NCBI RefSeq assembly: GCF_016808335.1
Contig: NC_053136.1
Coordinates: 620,001 to 684,000, forward strand
DNA: 64,000 nt
Direction of reading: 5' to 3'
DNA from: Panicum virgatum
Taxonomy: Eukaryota; Streptophyta; Magnoliopsida; Poales; Poaceae
Shown here: positions 47,801 to 59,781 of the stretch, one piece after another
Layout: every line of letters begins with the position of its first letter
How positions within the stretch are numbered: the stretch's first letter is position 1
Notes under the pieces: model-generated
Told to the model about the DNA's origin: nothing
What the model saw: only the letters and a program-made list of their open reading frames with translations
Databases searched by the model: none
Made by a program: the position numbers and the translations under genes

Positions 47801-50800
47801 GTTCACTGCATGAAAAATATTCCCTCAGAACGTCAGATGCAGGTAACTTTTATTTGAACTTGGTATTCCTTTTTTTCTGGCCAAATGTCCCTTCCTGAGA
47901 ATACTATCCTTTTAGGCTGTTGCACAAGAGGTCCAAAATCTTCTAGTTTCTGGAAGAAGAAAAGAGGCCCTTCAGTGTGCCCAGGGAGGTCAACTGTGGG
48001 GACCTGCAATCATACTGGCTTTACAGCTTGGTGATCAGGTCTGTTTAACTTAAAATGACTCCCTTTTTGTAATCTAACACATTGCTTGAATTTCTTGTCT
48101 GGTTTTCATTTCCATGCTAGTTTCATAATCTCTTTTTTCTTTCTGGACTGGTGGTACAGTTTTATGTGGATACAGTGAAGAGAATGGCTCACTCCCATTT
48201 TATATCTGGGTCACCTCTGCGAACCCTATGCCTTCTTATTGCTGGACAACCTGCAGATGTTTTTAATGTAGAGAACAATGTCAACAACGACTATGGTACA
48301 TCCCATCAACCTATGGAGGTACTTGCATAGTTAATGAGATTTTCATTTCTGAGTTGTCTTATTATTTTGAAAAAGTACCGATTATATAATTCAAAGTTAT
48401 AGTAACAAGTCTCTTACCATTTTTGTTATTGTTTTAGTGCAATATCATGACTTATGGGTATCACTTATCAATAATTTTCATGCATTGCTGTTTACTTTGC
48501 AATTCTGTTCACAAGTTGTTGTTTTCTTTTGAGACAGCCTGGTCCTAATGGTATGTTGGATGATTGGGAGGAGAATTTGGCTATTATTACTGCAAACAGG
48601 ACAAAAGGTGATGATCTCGTAATTACCCATCTTGGTGATTGCCTTTGGAAAGAGAAAATTGAGGTTTGTATCGTATGTATTTCTTAGATTCAGTTTTCGT
48701 ACTTTTTTCCTGTATGTGTCATTGAGAGCAATACACAAAATGGGTGCAGGTTGCAGCTGCTCATTCATGCTATTTAGTTGCTGAACTAAATATTGATTCG
48801 TACTCGGAAAGTGCAAGGTTATGCCTCATTGGCGCAGACCACTTGAAGTGTCCTCGAACATTTGCCAGCCCTGAAGCCATTCAGGTCCGGTACTGTCTGT
48901 TTAACTGCAAAAGATTGAATATGGAGTAGGTATTCACTTATTCACTGTCTGATTTCTGTAAAATGCAAACAACAGAGGACAGAAGTGTATGAATACGCGA
49001 AGGTGCTTGGTAATTCTCAGTATATCCTGCTACCCTTTCAGCCATATAAGCTGATATATGCATACATGCTTGCGGAAGTGGGGAAGATTTCTGATTCTTT
49101 GAGGTAGGTTGTTGGCTCGTCCATAACAATTAAATGACTTGGTGCTTTCCGTAGTCTGTACTTGTACATTGTGAACCAGTTGAATATTAACTTCTCCAGG
49201 TATTGCCAAGCATCTTTGAAGGTGCTGAAAGCCTCTGGCCGTGCCCCTGAATTGGAGGCATGGAAACAATTGTTTTCTTCTCTAGAGGAGAGGATACGCA
49301 CTCACCAGCAGGTTGGACCATGCCATTTAGTATATTTCAAATCCTTTCTTGGGGTTCCCATGCTCTATGTTCCATTTCTCATAACCCATTTTCTTTGCTT
49401 ATTTTTTTATAGGGTGGATATGGCACAAATCTTGCCCCAGCAAAACTAGTGGGGAAGATTTTCACCTCGCTTGATAAATCTATATCCCGCATGATGGGTA
49501 CACCATCCGCACCACTTCCACCACTGCCACATGGATCTGTTAGTGATAGGGAGAGCCACGCTGCGCCTGCAGCTGCAAAATTTGTAAATAGCCAATCGGT
49601 AATGGCCATGTCATCATTAATGCCATCTGCTTCAATTCAATCTATGACTGAGGTAGCAGAGAATAGTGGTGGCGCTGGCAGGAAAATGGCACACAACAGA
49701 AGTGTTTCTGAGCCGGACTTTGGCAGAACATCAAAACAGGTACTTACGAGAGAAGCCTTAAGAGGCATTAGCTTCAGTTTGTTGATATTGAGTTTTCTGT
49801 TTTCATCTCTTCATTTCATTTTTAAAATTCTGACAGGGTGCCGGATCAGATGGCATGCAGAGTGGTGCATCAGGGTCGGGCAGTTCTCGGTTTGGTTGGT
49901 TGGGCTCCACACTGCAGAAGACTATGGGATTTGTGTCGAAAACCCACCGTCAGGTATTTGCTGACTATTATGAGACTGGAGTATCTCCAGTTCTCCACTT
50001 CTTTGTTTGGCTTGTTTCTCTCTATGCAACACTAACCTTAAGTTTTATCTCTGTTCTGAAGGCAAAATTAGGGGACCAGAACAAGTTTTACTATGATGAG
50101 AAGTTGAAGCGGTGGGTAGAAGAAGGTGCTGCAGTTCCTGCTGAGGAGCCTCCTCTACCTCCACCTCCAACAAAACCGTCTTTCCAGAATGGTATGCCAG
50201 ACCATAAGTTGAATGGCCCCATGAGTGGAAGCCATGCTCCCAATGGAGTCACAGAATGGAAATCCTCAAATTCTTCCGAGCAAGGTTTGGGGATGCCGCC
50301 GATTCCACCTAGCCAAAACCAGTTTTCTGCTCGGGGACGGATGGGTGTCCGGTCCAGGTAATTCAATAGTATAGTAGTATTGTCATTTACTCTTGATTTA
50401 TTTTTTATACTGCTATCTAGGGTATTAATGGGAGGACTGATGACTTTTCTGTTCTTCACTTTAGATATGTAGACACATTCAACAAGTCTAGTGCATCTGG
50501 AGCAGTGCCATCGTATAACAAACTGGCTGCTCCTTCTGTGACACCGCCAGCAGGTGCCAAGTTCTTTATGCCAGCCGCACTTGCTTCTGATCAGATGGTG
50601 CCACACCAAGCAGCAGAGATACACAGTGAAACCATCCATCAGGACGAGCGGTCAGCCTCACCACCAGCAGAAACATCATTTTCTTCACCCCCACCATCGG
50701 CACAATTTTCAGCAGCAATGTCGTCAACAATTCATCGCCAATCGAGTATGGACAACATCTCCACTCCATTCCAGGGATCCGTGGTGTCATCGTTAAGCAG

Positions 50801-51008
50801 CAGCAGCTCATTATCAAGATCACGAGCTGCGTCCTGGAGCGGGACATACTCTGAGCAGCTTAGTGCTTTTTCGAGCGCTAAATCTCCCGAGGGACAGACC
50901 ATGCCATCACCACTCATGCCCGGGAAACCGTCGCACAGTCGTTCCAACAGCATCTCATCTATGCAGTTGAACGGATTGACAGAGGATCTTCATGAGGTGG
51001 AGCTCTGA
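44820..51008 (+). CDS. SEC16-like COPII coat scaffold protein
   Basis: Thirteen exons: 44820-46805, 46913-47233, 47714-47842, 47916-48038, 48160-48318, 48538-48663, 48750-48884, 48976-49103, 49200-49311, 49413-49739, 49837-49953, 50062-50357, 50465-51008; total 1500 aa with consistent phases. The acidic N-terminus (DADFFDKLVDDDD) is followed by two aromatic repeats, YLEAMYPGWKYDEATQQWY (~166) and YPGWYFDTNTQQWHSLESY (~255), then a disordered region with 13-aa tandem repeats (~395-560). FGFGGKLIVM opens the conserved central domain (~635-1150), the alpha-solenoid that binds SEC13. The C-terminus (FGWLGSTLQKTMG, YYDEKLKRWVEEG, RYVDTFNK) matches plant SEC16/MAIGO5 proteins, which organise ER exit sites. 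The long first exon is typical. The frame runs on into an early stop if intron 1 is retained. Confidence 0.94.
46003..46497 (+). repeat. 39-bp (13-aa) tandem repeats in SEC16-like exon 1
   Basis: About ten to twelve imperfect copies with consensus GYKAFEPSTGHQ(S/A), for example YKAFEPSTGYRAG, YKAFEPSMSNQSG and YNAFEPSTSRHSA. All are multiples of 39 nt, so the frame is kept. Aromatic and FEPS positions are the best conserved. Confidence 0.88.
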
Positions 51009-51960
51009 TTGGCAACTGCTGAGCATGACGTTGCGAGTCATGTTTTTTTTACCCAGACACAACCGTGGCAACCCCAGATCATTCCTGAACCCCGAAGCGG
51101 GTGAAAGAGAAAGAAGTTTCCCTTATAATGCTGCTGATCATGGGGATGCCGCAAGCGGAATGGACATGTGCGAGGTTGCACTAGATCCTGGAGACCGCAC
51201 TAAAGCACGGAGGTGCATCAGACCCGTACTACTAGAAATGCTGGGTTTTGAATATTTTGTAGCTATATATGTTGGTTTATGTTTTAGAGAGAGGGGAAAG
51301 AGTTGGGTGGCCCTTGTTCACAGGTGAGAAGAGAAGCAGCATGCAGGTGCCCTTGTACAGATGATCTGCCCCTCCCGATTTATTGGAACGCAAGCAAATT
51401 CACACCCCACTCCATTTTGTTTTATCATTTTTTTGCCGTTTTTGGAGAAGGATAGGAGAAGTCGTGTTCTAGTGTAAGAAGACATGGCTAAGTAGAGTGT
51501 TGTTGTTATAGTGTGCTGTATTGTACTTGCCCCCATACCATATGTTATGACTGTTTATTCTTTGGAGATGAATCAATTCTTTCATCTTAAGACGGTTGTT
51601 TTGTGTTGTGGTGTTCCTTGGGTGCTGGCTGATGTGATAGGTGGCGATTGTCAACATGTGATGTGGCCATAAGGGGATGTATGTATGTTTGGCATATTAT
51701 GTTTTGTTTATAGCTGCAGTGGTTGAAAAATACTATAACGCTGCTATAGTCCGCTATTTTGTACACTGAAAATTAGGGAGGAAAAATCCTCCGAAAAATG
51801 TACAGAAATCCCGACCGACCGTGGGGGGTGAGGGTGGCCAAGCCAAAGCTGCCCATCTTGCCCGCAACACAACCCAGAACCCAACCCAACCCAACCCGCA
51901 AGGGCAAGGCCAAGGCCCACCCACCTCGCCCAACTAGGACTAGGAGTTACAATAAATGCT
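51009..51960. other. SEC16-like 3'-UTR and intergenic DNA
   Basis: 51009-51580 is probably 3'-UTR (degenerate T-rich sequence, GTAATTGTACTTGC-like end region). 51740-51960 has CCCAACCCAACCC runs. No gene. Confidence 0.45.
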
Positions 51961-51989
51961 GACGTCACGACCCGCTGGCTCCTCCGTTC

Positions 51990-52147
51990 ACATCCTCCCC
52001 ACCACCCCCGTGAGGTCTCCCATCTCTTCCTCCTCTCCGATCTCCCCCGCATCCCGTCCGAAAGGAGCCCGAACCCTAGACCCGCCTGTGCGCCCATTGC
52101 CTCCTGTCGCCATATCCGCCGCTCAGCTTCTCCGCCACTCCCGCAAG
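51990..52147 (+). other. Probable 5'-UTR exon 1 of the 226-aa gene, copy B
   Basis: A GC- and pyrimidine-rich leader (CTCTTCCTCCTCTCCGATCT) ends at CCGCAAG before donor GTGCGTG (52148). The acceptor ATTTTCCAG ends at 52649. It shares position and style, but not recognisable sequence, with exon 1 of copy A. The 5' limit is approximate. Confidence 0.55.
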
Positions 52148-52707
52148 GTGCGTGTCTCCTCCCTCTTTCTGTCTGCATCTCTCTGTCTCTGACCGCACGC
52201 GCTTCCCTGAATTTTGCGAATCCGTTCCTATTCGAATCTCGATCTGTTCGATCCGGCCGCCTCTGCGGGTAGTCATGTCTTGTAATTGCTGCTGCTGGTG
52301 AATTGGACAAGGGGGCAGGGTGAATAATCTGCGGCTGCGGATTTTCTTCACCGATTATTAATTGTAGATAAGCCAGCCATGTAATCAGGTTGCTAATCTC
52401 TCGTCGATGTGGGAATTCATGCTGCAATTTGCTACCAGTTCGGTGCTGCCTGCTTGTATAATTATTAATTCCATTCAGACGATCGAATTGGATGGGTAAA
52501 GTCGTTGGGTGGTCGAATTGTCCCACTCAGGCTTTTCCGTGATGTACAGTGCGATTTACAAATTCAGGATGTGTGATTCGTTCTATTTTACGCCCTTGTT
52601 TAATTAATTTATGCTTCCACCTTCCTTGATCTCCTGCTTCATTTTCCAGCACCTCCTGCTCCATTCTCACCAAAGTTTCTCCTCTCTTGGCACAGTGAAG
52701 GAACCTT

Positions 52708-52752
52708 ATGAGCTGCTTGGCTGGGGCTCTACTCCAATTCTGGTGCTACTAA
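52708..52752 (+). CDS. First upstream ORF, 14 codons, copy B
   Basis: Identical peptide to the 14-codon uORF of copy A, again ending one base before the next AUG. Preservation of both peptide and spacing is the only evidence of function. Confidence 0.5.
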   Translation: MSCLAGALLQFWCY

Positions 52753-52753
52753 G

Positions 52754-52912
52754 ATGGGTCAGGACCTGATCAGCAACAAGTTTGGGACAAGACTAACCAT
52801 AGATGAAGTAGCAGGCGCCTACCACTTCTCGCTTCTGCTCTCCCCTGTTGTTTCCTTCTGGGATTGCATCTTCCGCAAGATAAGATACTCATTGAGACCT
52901 GAGTGGGTGTAG
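52754..52912 (+). CDS. Second upstream ORF, 52 codons, copy B
   Basis: Intact counterpart of the copy A uORF (6591-6749), with the same length and the same AAGATGGG start context. Three base changes are seen between the copies and all three change an amino acid (P/L, L/F, F/L), so the pair alone does not prove peptide-level selection. It ends 162 bases before the main ATG. Confidence 0.6.
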   Translation: MGQDLISNKFGTRLTIDEVAGAYHFSLLLSPVVSFWDCIFRKIRYSLRPEWV

Positions 52913-53074
52913 CATCTTGCGTTCACCTCCTTTTTAGCAGTAGTTGGTTTGCAAATAAATAGACCACCTAGCAAGGAGTCCAAAAGTATGAACTTTGAAG
53001 ATTTTGTCTTTCCCTAATTATATATAGATAGTAGACGAGTTTAGCTGAGAGAGTTAATAGCGGGCACAGTTGTT

Positions 53075-53755
53075 ATGGACAAGACTATCATGAGCAATCA
53101 AGCAGGCAAAGTCTTGAAGAAAGGAAAAAAGAAACAGGCCAAGGATGAACTGGATCGCCAGAAGCAGGCTGAGAAGAAGAGGCGCCGGCTAGAGAAAGCG
53201 CTGGCAAACTCAGCTGCCATTATTTCAGAGCTGGAAAAGAAGAAGCAGAAGAAGAAAGAAGAACAGCAAAGGCTGGATGAGGAAGGTGCTGCCATAGCTG
53301 AAGCAGTCGCTCTTCATGTTCTCATAGGTGAAGACTCCGATGAACCCTGCCACTTGATGCTAAACAAGCACAGAAGGTGCAGCCATTGGGATCCCTCGGC
53401 TGGCTTTGAATTCACTGTGGATGCGCAACCTGCTGATATTTATTCTTCAGATGGACTGATTTGCACCAGCCATGCATATGCTCCCAAAGGGAGGTGGGCT
53501 GATTGGGGGATTGGCCAGCCATTGCCATCTTGGGGAGAAGTGAGGGATCTCCAAGTCCAAGGCCCCTACTATCAAGGAACATTCCATCAGTCAGTCAACT
53601 GCCCTGGTTTCATAGCAGCCCAAGCAGTGTCGTCATTGCAGATCAGAGAAGACTCGTCAGAAACCGCATCTCCAAGCCAAGGAGCGGCAGCTGCAACTGT
53701 GGTTAACAGGATGCTTGGTGGCGCCAACAGGCTCAACCTTTACAGAGAAATATAA
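53075..53755 (+). CDS. Lysine-rich coiled-coil plant protein of unknown function, copy B
   Basis: 226 aa, single coding exon, differing from copy A at six positions (for example KKKEEQQ against RKEERQ in the coil, and DAQPAD against DPQTTD in the core). Same layout: basic coiled coil to about residue 80, then a tryptophan- and proline-rich conserved half. No stop, frameshift or start loss, so it is probably functional. Transcribed from a different first exon than copy A. Function not recognised. Confidence 0.85.
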   Translation: MDKTIMSNQAGKVLKKGKKKQAKDELDRQKQAEKKRRRLEKALANSAAIISELEKKKQKKKEEQQRLDEEGAAIAEAVALHVLIGEDSDEPCHLMLNKHRRCSHWDPSAGFEFTVDAQPADIYSSDGLICTSHAYAPKGRWADWGIGQPLPSWGEVRDLQVQGPYYQGTFHQSVNCPGFIAAQAVSSLQIREDSSETASPSQGAAAATVVNRMLGGANRLNLYREI

Positions 53756-55274
53756 AAATACACTTTGTCATAGCATTGTATATAGTCACCAAAAAACGTG
53801 TTGACTATGTTGCCTGCGATATATAGTCTTCTTGTTTCAAAACAAATGGATAGAACATCTTGTTTGCTGTTTTGTGAGTGTACTAAACTCTTAAAGGGTA
53901 TTTTGTATCAGTTAACATTGGTATTGTAATGAACATATATGGTTTTGATTTCCATTGCTTTTCTTGCCAAGTGCTGTGATTGGAATGCTTCTGTATTCTT
54001 GGCTATGGTGCTGCTCTGATTGCTTATGTTCGAGTATGATGTAGGAGCAGGCATATTTAGGTTGTGAGATGATGCTGATGTTAAGCTTGTTTTGTCCTTG
54101 TATATAGTACCCCGTCTGTTTGATCACAAAGATTTGCGTGCGGAGTATGGGCCTGATAGTAACTATATACGAAAATTGCCAGCATATGAATAATTGCTCC
54201 GTCTTGGCTTATTTCTGAGAATCGAAGTAATAGGTCAACTTTGGATAAGATGAAGTTGCTTCCAGAGATGAGATGGCGGGTCCAACGAAAATCTGGAAAC
54301 CGAGGCTCCAGATTGGACCATTTCCTTGGGCAGCAGAGCATGGTTGTCCCGAGTGCAGTTATACATTCTACATTTGGAGAGCCTGGGTGGTTGCAATGAA
54401 GAAAGCTTATGTCAGCTTTATCTTGTAGCATTGCAGGTGGAATGTTGAAATGGTGATGCAGAGCCCTCTGCTCAGGTTTGCCTTTTCCTTAAAAAAAAAG
54501 GTCAGGTTTGCCGTTTTACTGTACTAATAATGTTGGCCCTGACAGATATATGCTGAGACGGCAGAGGGCGATTTCATATCAGAGAGAACCCTGCACAAAT
54601 TGAAAGGCGGGTGGTGGTTCCTCCTGAGCTCCTGAGCTCCTCTGCAATTTTGCCCTTATTTTTACCATTATGCCATTCTTTTAGTGTTTTCCTTATTTTT
54701 AGCAGAGCAGCATGCTGCATTGTTAACCTGTACCTGTCTAGAGCAGAGTTTTTTCTTCTTGTGAAGTGTTTTGAGTGTGATGAGGCTGCGCAATCGTTGA
54801 TGACACTCGACGTTGTGGAAGCAGAAACAGAGGATGGATGCATCGGCGAGGATCTCTCTGCCATGCATGCATGATGTCCGTTTTTGGACATCTTGTTTTC
54901 TTTTTAGTTGTCTCAATAGATCCATGCCGCCCTTAATTCGTGAGTCGGTTGAAAAAAAATAAGGATCTCATTCACAGGGTAATACGTAACAAGAGGTATT
55001 AGTTGAAAAGTAATGCATGTACCGTTGGTTGATTCTGTATAGTAACTTGCTGCGTCCGATGGATATTGCCGTAATGGTATACCAGGTAGCTCTACTGCTA
55101 GTGACGTGTCCGGGTACCACGATTTACTAGATCGCTTTAAAAATACAAACACCTGTTAAGGCAACTGGGCCTACAGAGACCCACGGCCTGCTTCCCATCC
55201 GGAAGAAAGGAAATGACTTAAAAAAGCCCAGCATACGGCCCATTTGCATCCCCTCAAACCCGCGAAAACGATCT

Positions 55275-55440
55275 CCGCCTCGCTCGAGGGTAGCGGACCT
55301 ACCCTCGAGCGGTTGACTCATTTTCCACCTCGCTCGAGGGCTCCCCTCGGGACCCTCGACCGCGCAACACACCTCCGCCTCGCTCGAGGGTAGCGGATCT
55401 GCCCTCGAGCGGGTGACTCATCTCCACCTCGCTCGAGACC
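55275..55440. repeat. 100-bp tandem repeat with CTCGAGGG hairpins in LTR
   Basis: Two copies starting CCGCCTCGCTCGAGGGTAGC at 55275 and 55375. Each holds a perfect dyad CTCGAGGGTAG - CGGAY - CTACCCTCGAG (the second copy with one mismatch), followed by TGACTCAT, a plant bZIP/AP-1-like word. Possibly enhancer units of the LTR promoter. Confidence 0.75.
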
Positions 55441-56177
55441 GTCTCTCGGCACAAGGGACAAACGGCCCCGCCGCCCAACCGACTGCCGTACGAAGGCATT
55501 AAAGGCCAGCCACTCCGCCACGGCACCAAGGGCGGGTGGCGTCAGACTGCCACTTCCACAGTGGATGTGACCATCGTCCCATCCGCTGACTCCGGCCACC
55601 ATTCCGCCATCCCAGTTGCTATAGCAACACTGTGGGACCAGTGATACGGGACAAGACAGGCCCGGCACTGCTCCCGTACCATTCTGCCGACACCGACCAT
55701 CCGGACTCGCCTCCCCGCTGGGGAAGGGGTCCGGCGATGTCACGTGTCCTTCCGAGAGGGGCGCTCAGCGCGCACGGGCGGGGCCCTGGACCTCCCCCCT
55801 TGTGGAGTCCAGGACCTCCGCGCGCCCCCCGGACCTCCTAGTGTGCACGCCCGCACACCGACCAGGGGGTCCAGGGCCGCCGCACGCCCCGCTACCACTA
55901 CCACGGGTGCATGCAGGACCCTAATCCGTAGGGCCCACCAAATGCCACCGCGCCGTATATCGGAGACCATACATCAGCGACGACCACGCCACCTACAGGG
56001 ACACTGCAGGACAACCGGCGCAATCCTCGCAGAACTAAGGACGAGATCCAGGACGACAGCGATGCGCGCCGCCTTCCCACAGTGTACTTCCTACAGTATC
56101 CAACCACTGTACCCCGCGATTCAGGGGAAAACGACGACTTCTATGCCCCACTCATGTACCCCGCCCCTCCTTGTGAC

Positions 56178-56184
56178 TATAAAA
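56178..56184 (+). promoter_or_regulatory. LTR TATA box
   Basis: TATAAAA in the context GTGACTATAAAAGGAGG. Transcription would be expected to start about 30 bases downstream, near 56210, which places the rest of the LTR in the R/U5 part. Confidence 0.75.
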
Positions 56185-56550
56185 GGAGGGGGCGGGCTTC
56201 CTTTAGCCGGGGCTGGGACGGCTGGCTGGTTAGTCTCTCTCTCTGGCTTCTCTTTTCCAAGAGGACGTTCAGGGACTACTGAGCACTCATCTGAGCCGAC
56301 TCCACTTCTAGCAGAGACTTGGGGGCTTCCCTCCCTCTCTCACCTTGCTTGTATCCCCTGCTACAAGCACTCCGGGTGCAAGATAATACAGTGCCCTCGC
56401 ACATCCCCTTTGCTGGACGTACGGCCCCGCGACCGGAACCAGGATAAACCGCGCGTTACTGTGTTGCCTCTTGCATCATCATCTGGGACGAGGAAGCACG
56501 CCGCATTTACTAGTTGGGATCCGGGCCCCCTGGGTCGGGACACCGACAGT

Positions 56551-56568
56551 TGGCGCGCCAGGTAGGGG
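56551..56568 (+). other. Primer-binding site
   Basis: TGGCGCGCCAGGTAGGGG starts two bases after the LTR end. A TGG-initial motif at this place is complementary to a tRNA 3' CCA end; the exact tRNA is not assigned. Confidence 0.75.
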
Positions 56569-56615
56569 AAGGCGGCGTGACATTTCTCTCTCTTTTTCCC
56601 ATTTGATCTCCAGGG

Positions 56616-58962
56616 ATGGCGGGCAGATCCAACCCATACCCCATGGGCATTTCGGATCCGTTTCCAGCGGGACGCGTGATCTCGTTTGGGAGTCTCGAGT
56701 TCAGGGCAACCGGCAACGGTTACCTCATGCAGCTCCTCTCGCCCGGACGCAACCCCGTCACCCTGACTTCACCAGCCCGGCGCAATAGGCGCTCGGGCCA
56801 ACGTTCGCGACAGGTGCGGGCGGTGCGTCGTCGCGCGGCACGCCACAACTCCCCCACTTGGGTCGAGGCTGGCATGTCGCTGCTCAGCATCACGACTAGC
56901 GGGGCCACTGCCTCGTCATCACGTGCCTCGGCGTCATCTGCGCCGACGTCGTCTCCTGCTGCAGCATTAGTGCCTCCCAGGGGGGCTCGACTTCGGCGTC
57001 GCCCTTCCCCTTTGGGATGCGCAACGCTGCCGTCCACGCCTCATCAACCAGCGCTAACTTCATCGAGCATGAGGATCTGCCGGGTCATCATCTTCTGTCG
57101 ATCCGCAGCCTCATCGCGTCGTCTCCTGACGAACTCTACCCCGAAACGGCGAGCTCGATCGCCGACGACGTCAACTTCTTCATGAACAACTTCACGACCG
57201 AGGAGGCCGAGGACTACTCCGGGGTCCGCGACCCCGACGCCCTCCGCACGTTCCAGCTGGCGACGGCTTACTGCCTCACCTGCTCCGAAGACTCCAGCGA
57301 GGGGGATTTCGATCCTTCCCGAGAGTGCTTCATGGCGGACCTCGCGGACGAGCAAAACGACAACGCCCCGAGCAACCACGAGGACGGCGGGGCGGACGTG
57401 CAGGCAAACCCACCGGTGGTGCCGCTTGCAGCCCCTTCTTCGTCAAGCTCGGCGGCGCGACAAGCTCAGCTGGCACAGCTCAATGAGCTTCAAGCCAAGC
57501 TCGACGAGCAGCATCAACAAATCCAGAAGCTGCGCGCCGCACTCGAGCAGCAGCATACCGTGCATGGTGCACACGCCCATGCGGCGGGACGTGTTGCACG
57601 GGAGCGCATCCTGGCCGACCACAACGTCGACAAATCTCCGGAGCTGAAGATGGCGGGCGAGAAGCTTGTCGCTGCGGCTTACCTACTCCAAGCTATGCCC
57701 GAGCCATCGACACCTTCGGGCCGCAACCTGCGCCGCGAGGCACAGGAGCTCATCGAGCAAGCTGCCGTGCAGCAGACCGAGAGTTCTGCGTCTCGTATGC
57801 GCTCGAAGGCCCCGGAGCAGCGTGATGGGACTGCGCATCAGGACCGCGAGGTTTCTGTGCACACACCCCCAGCGGGGAAGGGCAAGGCAGCCGTAGCGCC
57901 CGGTGCGAAGGCGCCCTCGGTCCACGAGCGCATCGGGAGAGTTCCCATAAGGGAGCGAATCCGTGACACTCGCGGGCACGCTGGCGACGGCGACGCCCGC
58001 AACGTCATCGACGGCAGGAGGTACACCCCTCGACGGGGTGGACGCTTCGACCCTGAGCACGACAGGGGTGAGTCACCGGAGCCTCCGGGCACCCGGGTGT
58101 TCAGCCGGGAGATTCGAACTGCATCTTTTCCCCCGCGCTTTCGACAACCCAACACCCTCGTCAAATACTCGGGCGAAACTGATCCTACAGTCTGGCTCAA
58201 TGACTACCGCCTAGCGTGCCAGCTAGGTGGCGCGACGGAGGACGCGGTCATCATCCGCAACCTTCCTCTTCATCTTGCTGACGCCACACGAACGTGGCTC
58301 GAGCACCTGCCTGCGGATCAGATCCACAACTGGGCCGACTTGGTCCACATCTTCATGGGCAATTTCCAGGGCACGTACGTGCGCCCTGGGAACTCCTGGG
58401 ATCTCAAAGGGTGTCGCCAGAAGCCCCGCGAGTCCCTGCGTGACTACGTGCGACGCTTTTCCAAGCAGTGCACCGAGCTCCCCAGCGTCACCCACATCGA
58501 GCTCATCAACGCTTTCCTCGAGGGTACGACTTGCAGGAACCTGGTGCATGAGCTCGCGAGAAGCCGACCCATCAACACCAATGAGCTGTTCGACGCTGTC
58601 ACCAACTACGCCACCGGTGAGGAGGCCGTTGGTGCCATCTTCGACGACAAATTGAGCAAGCGCAAGGACGATGCGCCCGCGGAGGGCAGCAACGCCAAGC
58701 CAAACACCCCCGCCCAGAAACAGAAGCGGGGGAGGAAGGGAAAGAAGCCGGTCCCACCGAACCAGCGCTGGTCGGGGCGGGCAGAGGACTCCGACGAGGC
58801 CTTCGCTGCCGCACCGGACCGCAAAGGACCTCGAGGCCCCCTCGAGGCGGCGGTGGCGGCCAGTTCGACGACATGCTCAAGAAGCCGTGCCCTTACCACA
58901 AGGGCCCGGTCAATCATACCCTCGAGCAGTGCGAAATGCTCAAGAAATACTACAACTGCTGA
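56616..58962 (+). pseudogene. gag of Ty3/gypsy element, frameshifted
   Basis: Begins at ATGGCGGGCAGATCC (56616). It changes frame near 57000 (around CCCTTTGGG) into the long frame at 57017 and again near 58840. The main frame has a coiled coil (~57470-57560, QLNELQAKLDEQHQQIQKLR), then the retrotrans_gag domain (IRTASFPPRFRQPNTLVKYS, DPTVWLNDYRLAC, ...GNFQGTYVRPGNSWDLKGCRQ...). A shifted frame adds a zinc-knuckle-like end, KPCPYHKGPVNHTLEQC, stopping at 58962. Structural capsid-like protein; not functional as it stands. Confidence 0.88.
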
Positions 58963-59781
58963 AGAAGGTGTCCGGGGGACTTCACCCACTTGCTGGTGGA
59001 GGTCGACAAGTTTTCCAAGTGGATCGAGGCTCGACCCATCGGCAAGATAAAATCCGAGCAAGCAGTTCTGTTCTTCACCGACATCGTCTTCAAGTTCGGG
59101 GTCCCTAACTCGATTATCACCGACAACGGCACCCAGTTCACAGGCAAGAAGTTCTTGGCGTTCTGCGATAGTTTCCACATACGTGTGGACTGGTCGGCTG
59201 TGGCACACCCACAGACGAACGGGCAAGTGGAGCGTGCCAACGGCATGATCCTCTAGGGACTGAAGCCGAGAATCTTCAACAAGCTGAACAAGTTCGGCCG
59301 GAGGTGGCTCACGGAGCTACCCTCGGTTATTTGGAGCCTGAGGACGACCCCAAGCAGAGCCACGGGCTTTTCCCCGTTCTTCCTCGTCTACGGCGCCGAG
59401 GCCATTCTCCCCATTGACTTGGAATACGGATCGCCAAGGCTCAAGACATACCAAGAGCAACAAAACCAGCGAGCTCGCGAAGACTCGCTGGACCAAGCGG
59501 ACGAGGCTCGAGACGTAGCGTTCCTCCACTCTGCACGCTACTAGCAGTCCTTGCGAAGGTATCAAGCGCAGAGGGTCCGGCGCCGAGACCTCAACGAAGG
59601 GGACTTGGTGCTGAGGCTCCGACAGGACAACAGGGGCCGCCACAAGCTCTCACATCCATGGGAAGGGCCGTACATAATCGCCGAGGTGCTCAAACCCGGC
59701 ACGTACAAGCTGGCGAACGAAAACGGCGAAGTCCTCACCAACGCTTGGAACATACAACAGCTACGTCGCTTCTATCCCTAG
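58963..59781 (+). pseudogene. Integrase remnant of Ty3/gypsy element
   Basis: Starts abruptly after gag at about 58990 with DKFSKWIEARP, passes through GVPNSIITDNGTQF and HPQTNGQVERANG (the D, D and E of the catalytic core are all present) and the C-terminal part ending WNIQQLRRFYP. Stops interrupt it at 59254 (TAG where ILQG is expected) and at 59542. The zinc-binding N-terminus and all of protease, RT and RNase H are deleted. Confidence 0.9.

Larger units (their letters stand above)
52600..55108 (+). repeat. Duplicated segment B (direct-repeat partner at 6450-10275)
   Basis: Direct-orientation copy about 46 kb downstream of segment A, beginning at the end of the 5'-UTR intron and ending at ACTGCTAGTGAC just 45 bp before the Ty3/gypsy LTR. 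Lacks the hAT-like element found in A. Five unrelated genes lie between the copies, so this is not a simple tandem array. Confidence 0.85.
55154..56548 (+). repeat. 5' LTR, 1395 bp
   Basis: Runs from TGTTAAGGCAACTGG to GGGACACCGACA (TGT...ACA), two bases before the PBS. It contains a TATA box and a 100-bp tandem repeat. The five bases upstream (ACACC) would be the target duplication, but the 3' partner is outside the window, so the LTR start rests on the TG and on the end of segment B similarity. Confidence 0.75.

Noticed and set aside
55744..56565. 273-codon plus-strand ORF in the LTR
   Set aside because: Lies across the LTR promoter and leader; no gag-like motif, Pro/Arg/Thr-rich composition from GC-rich DNA.
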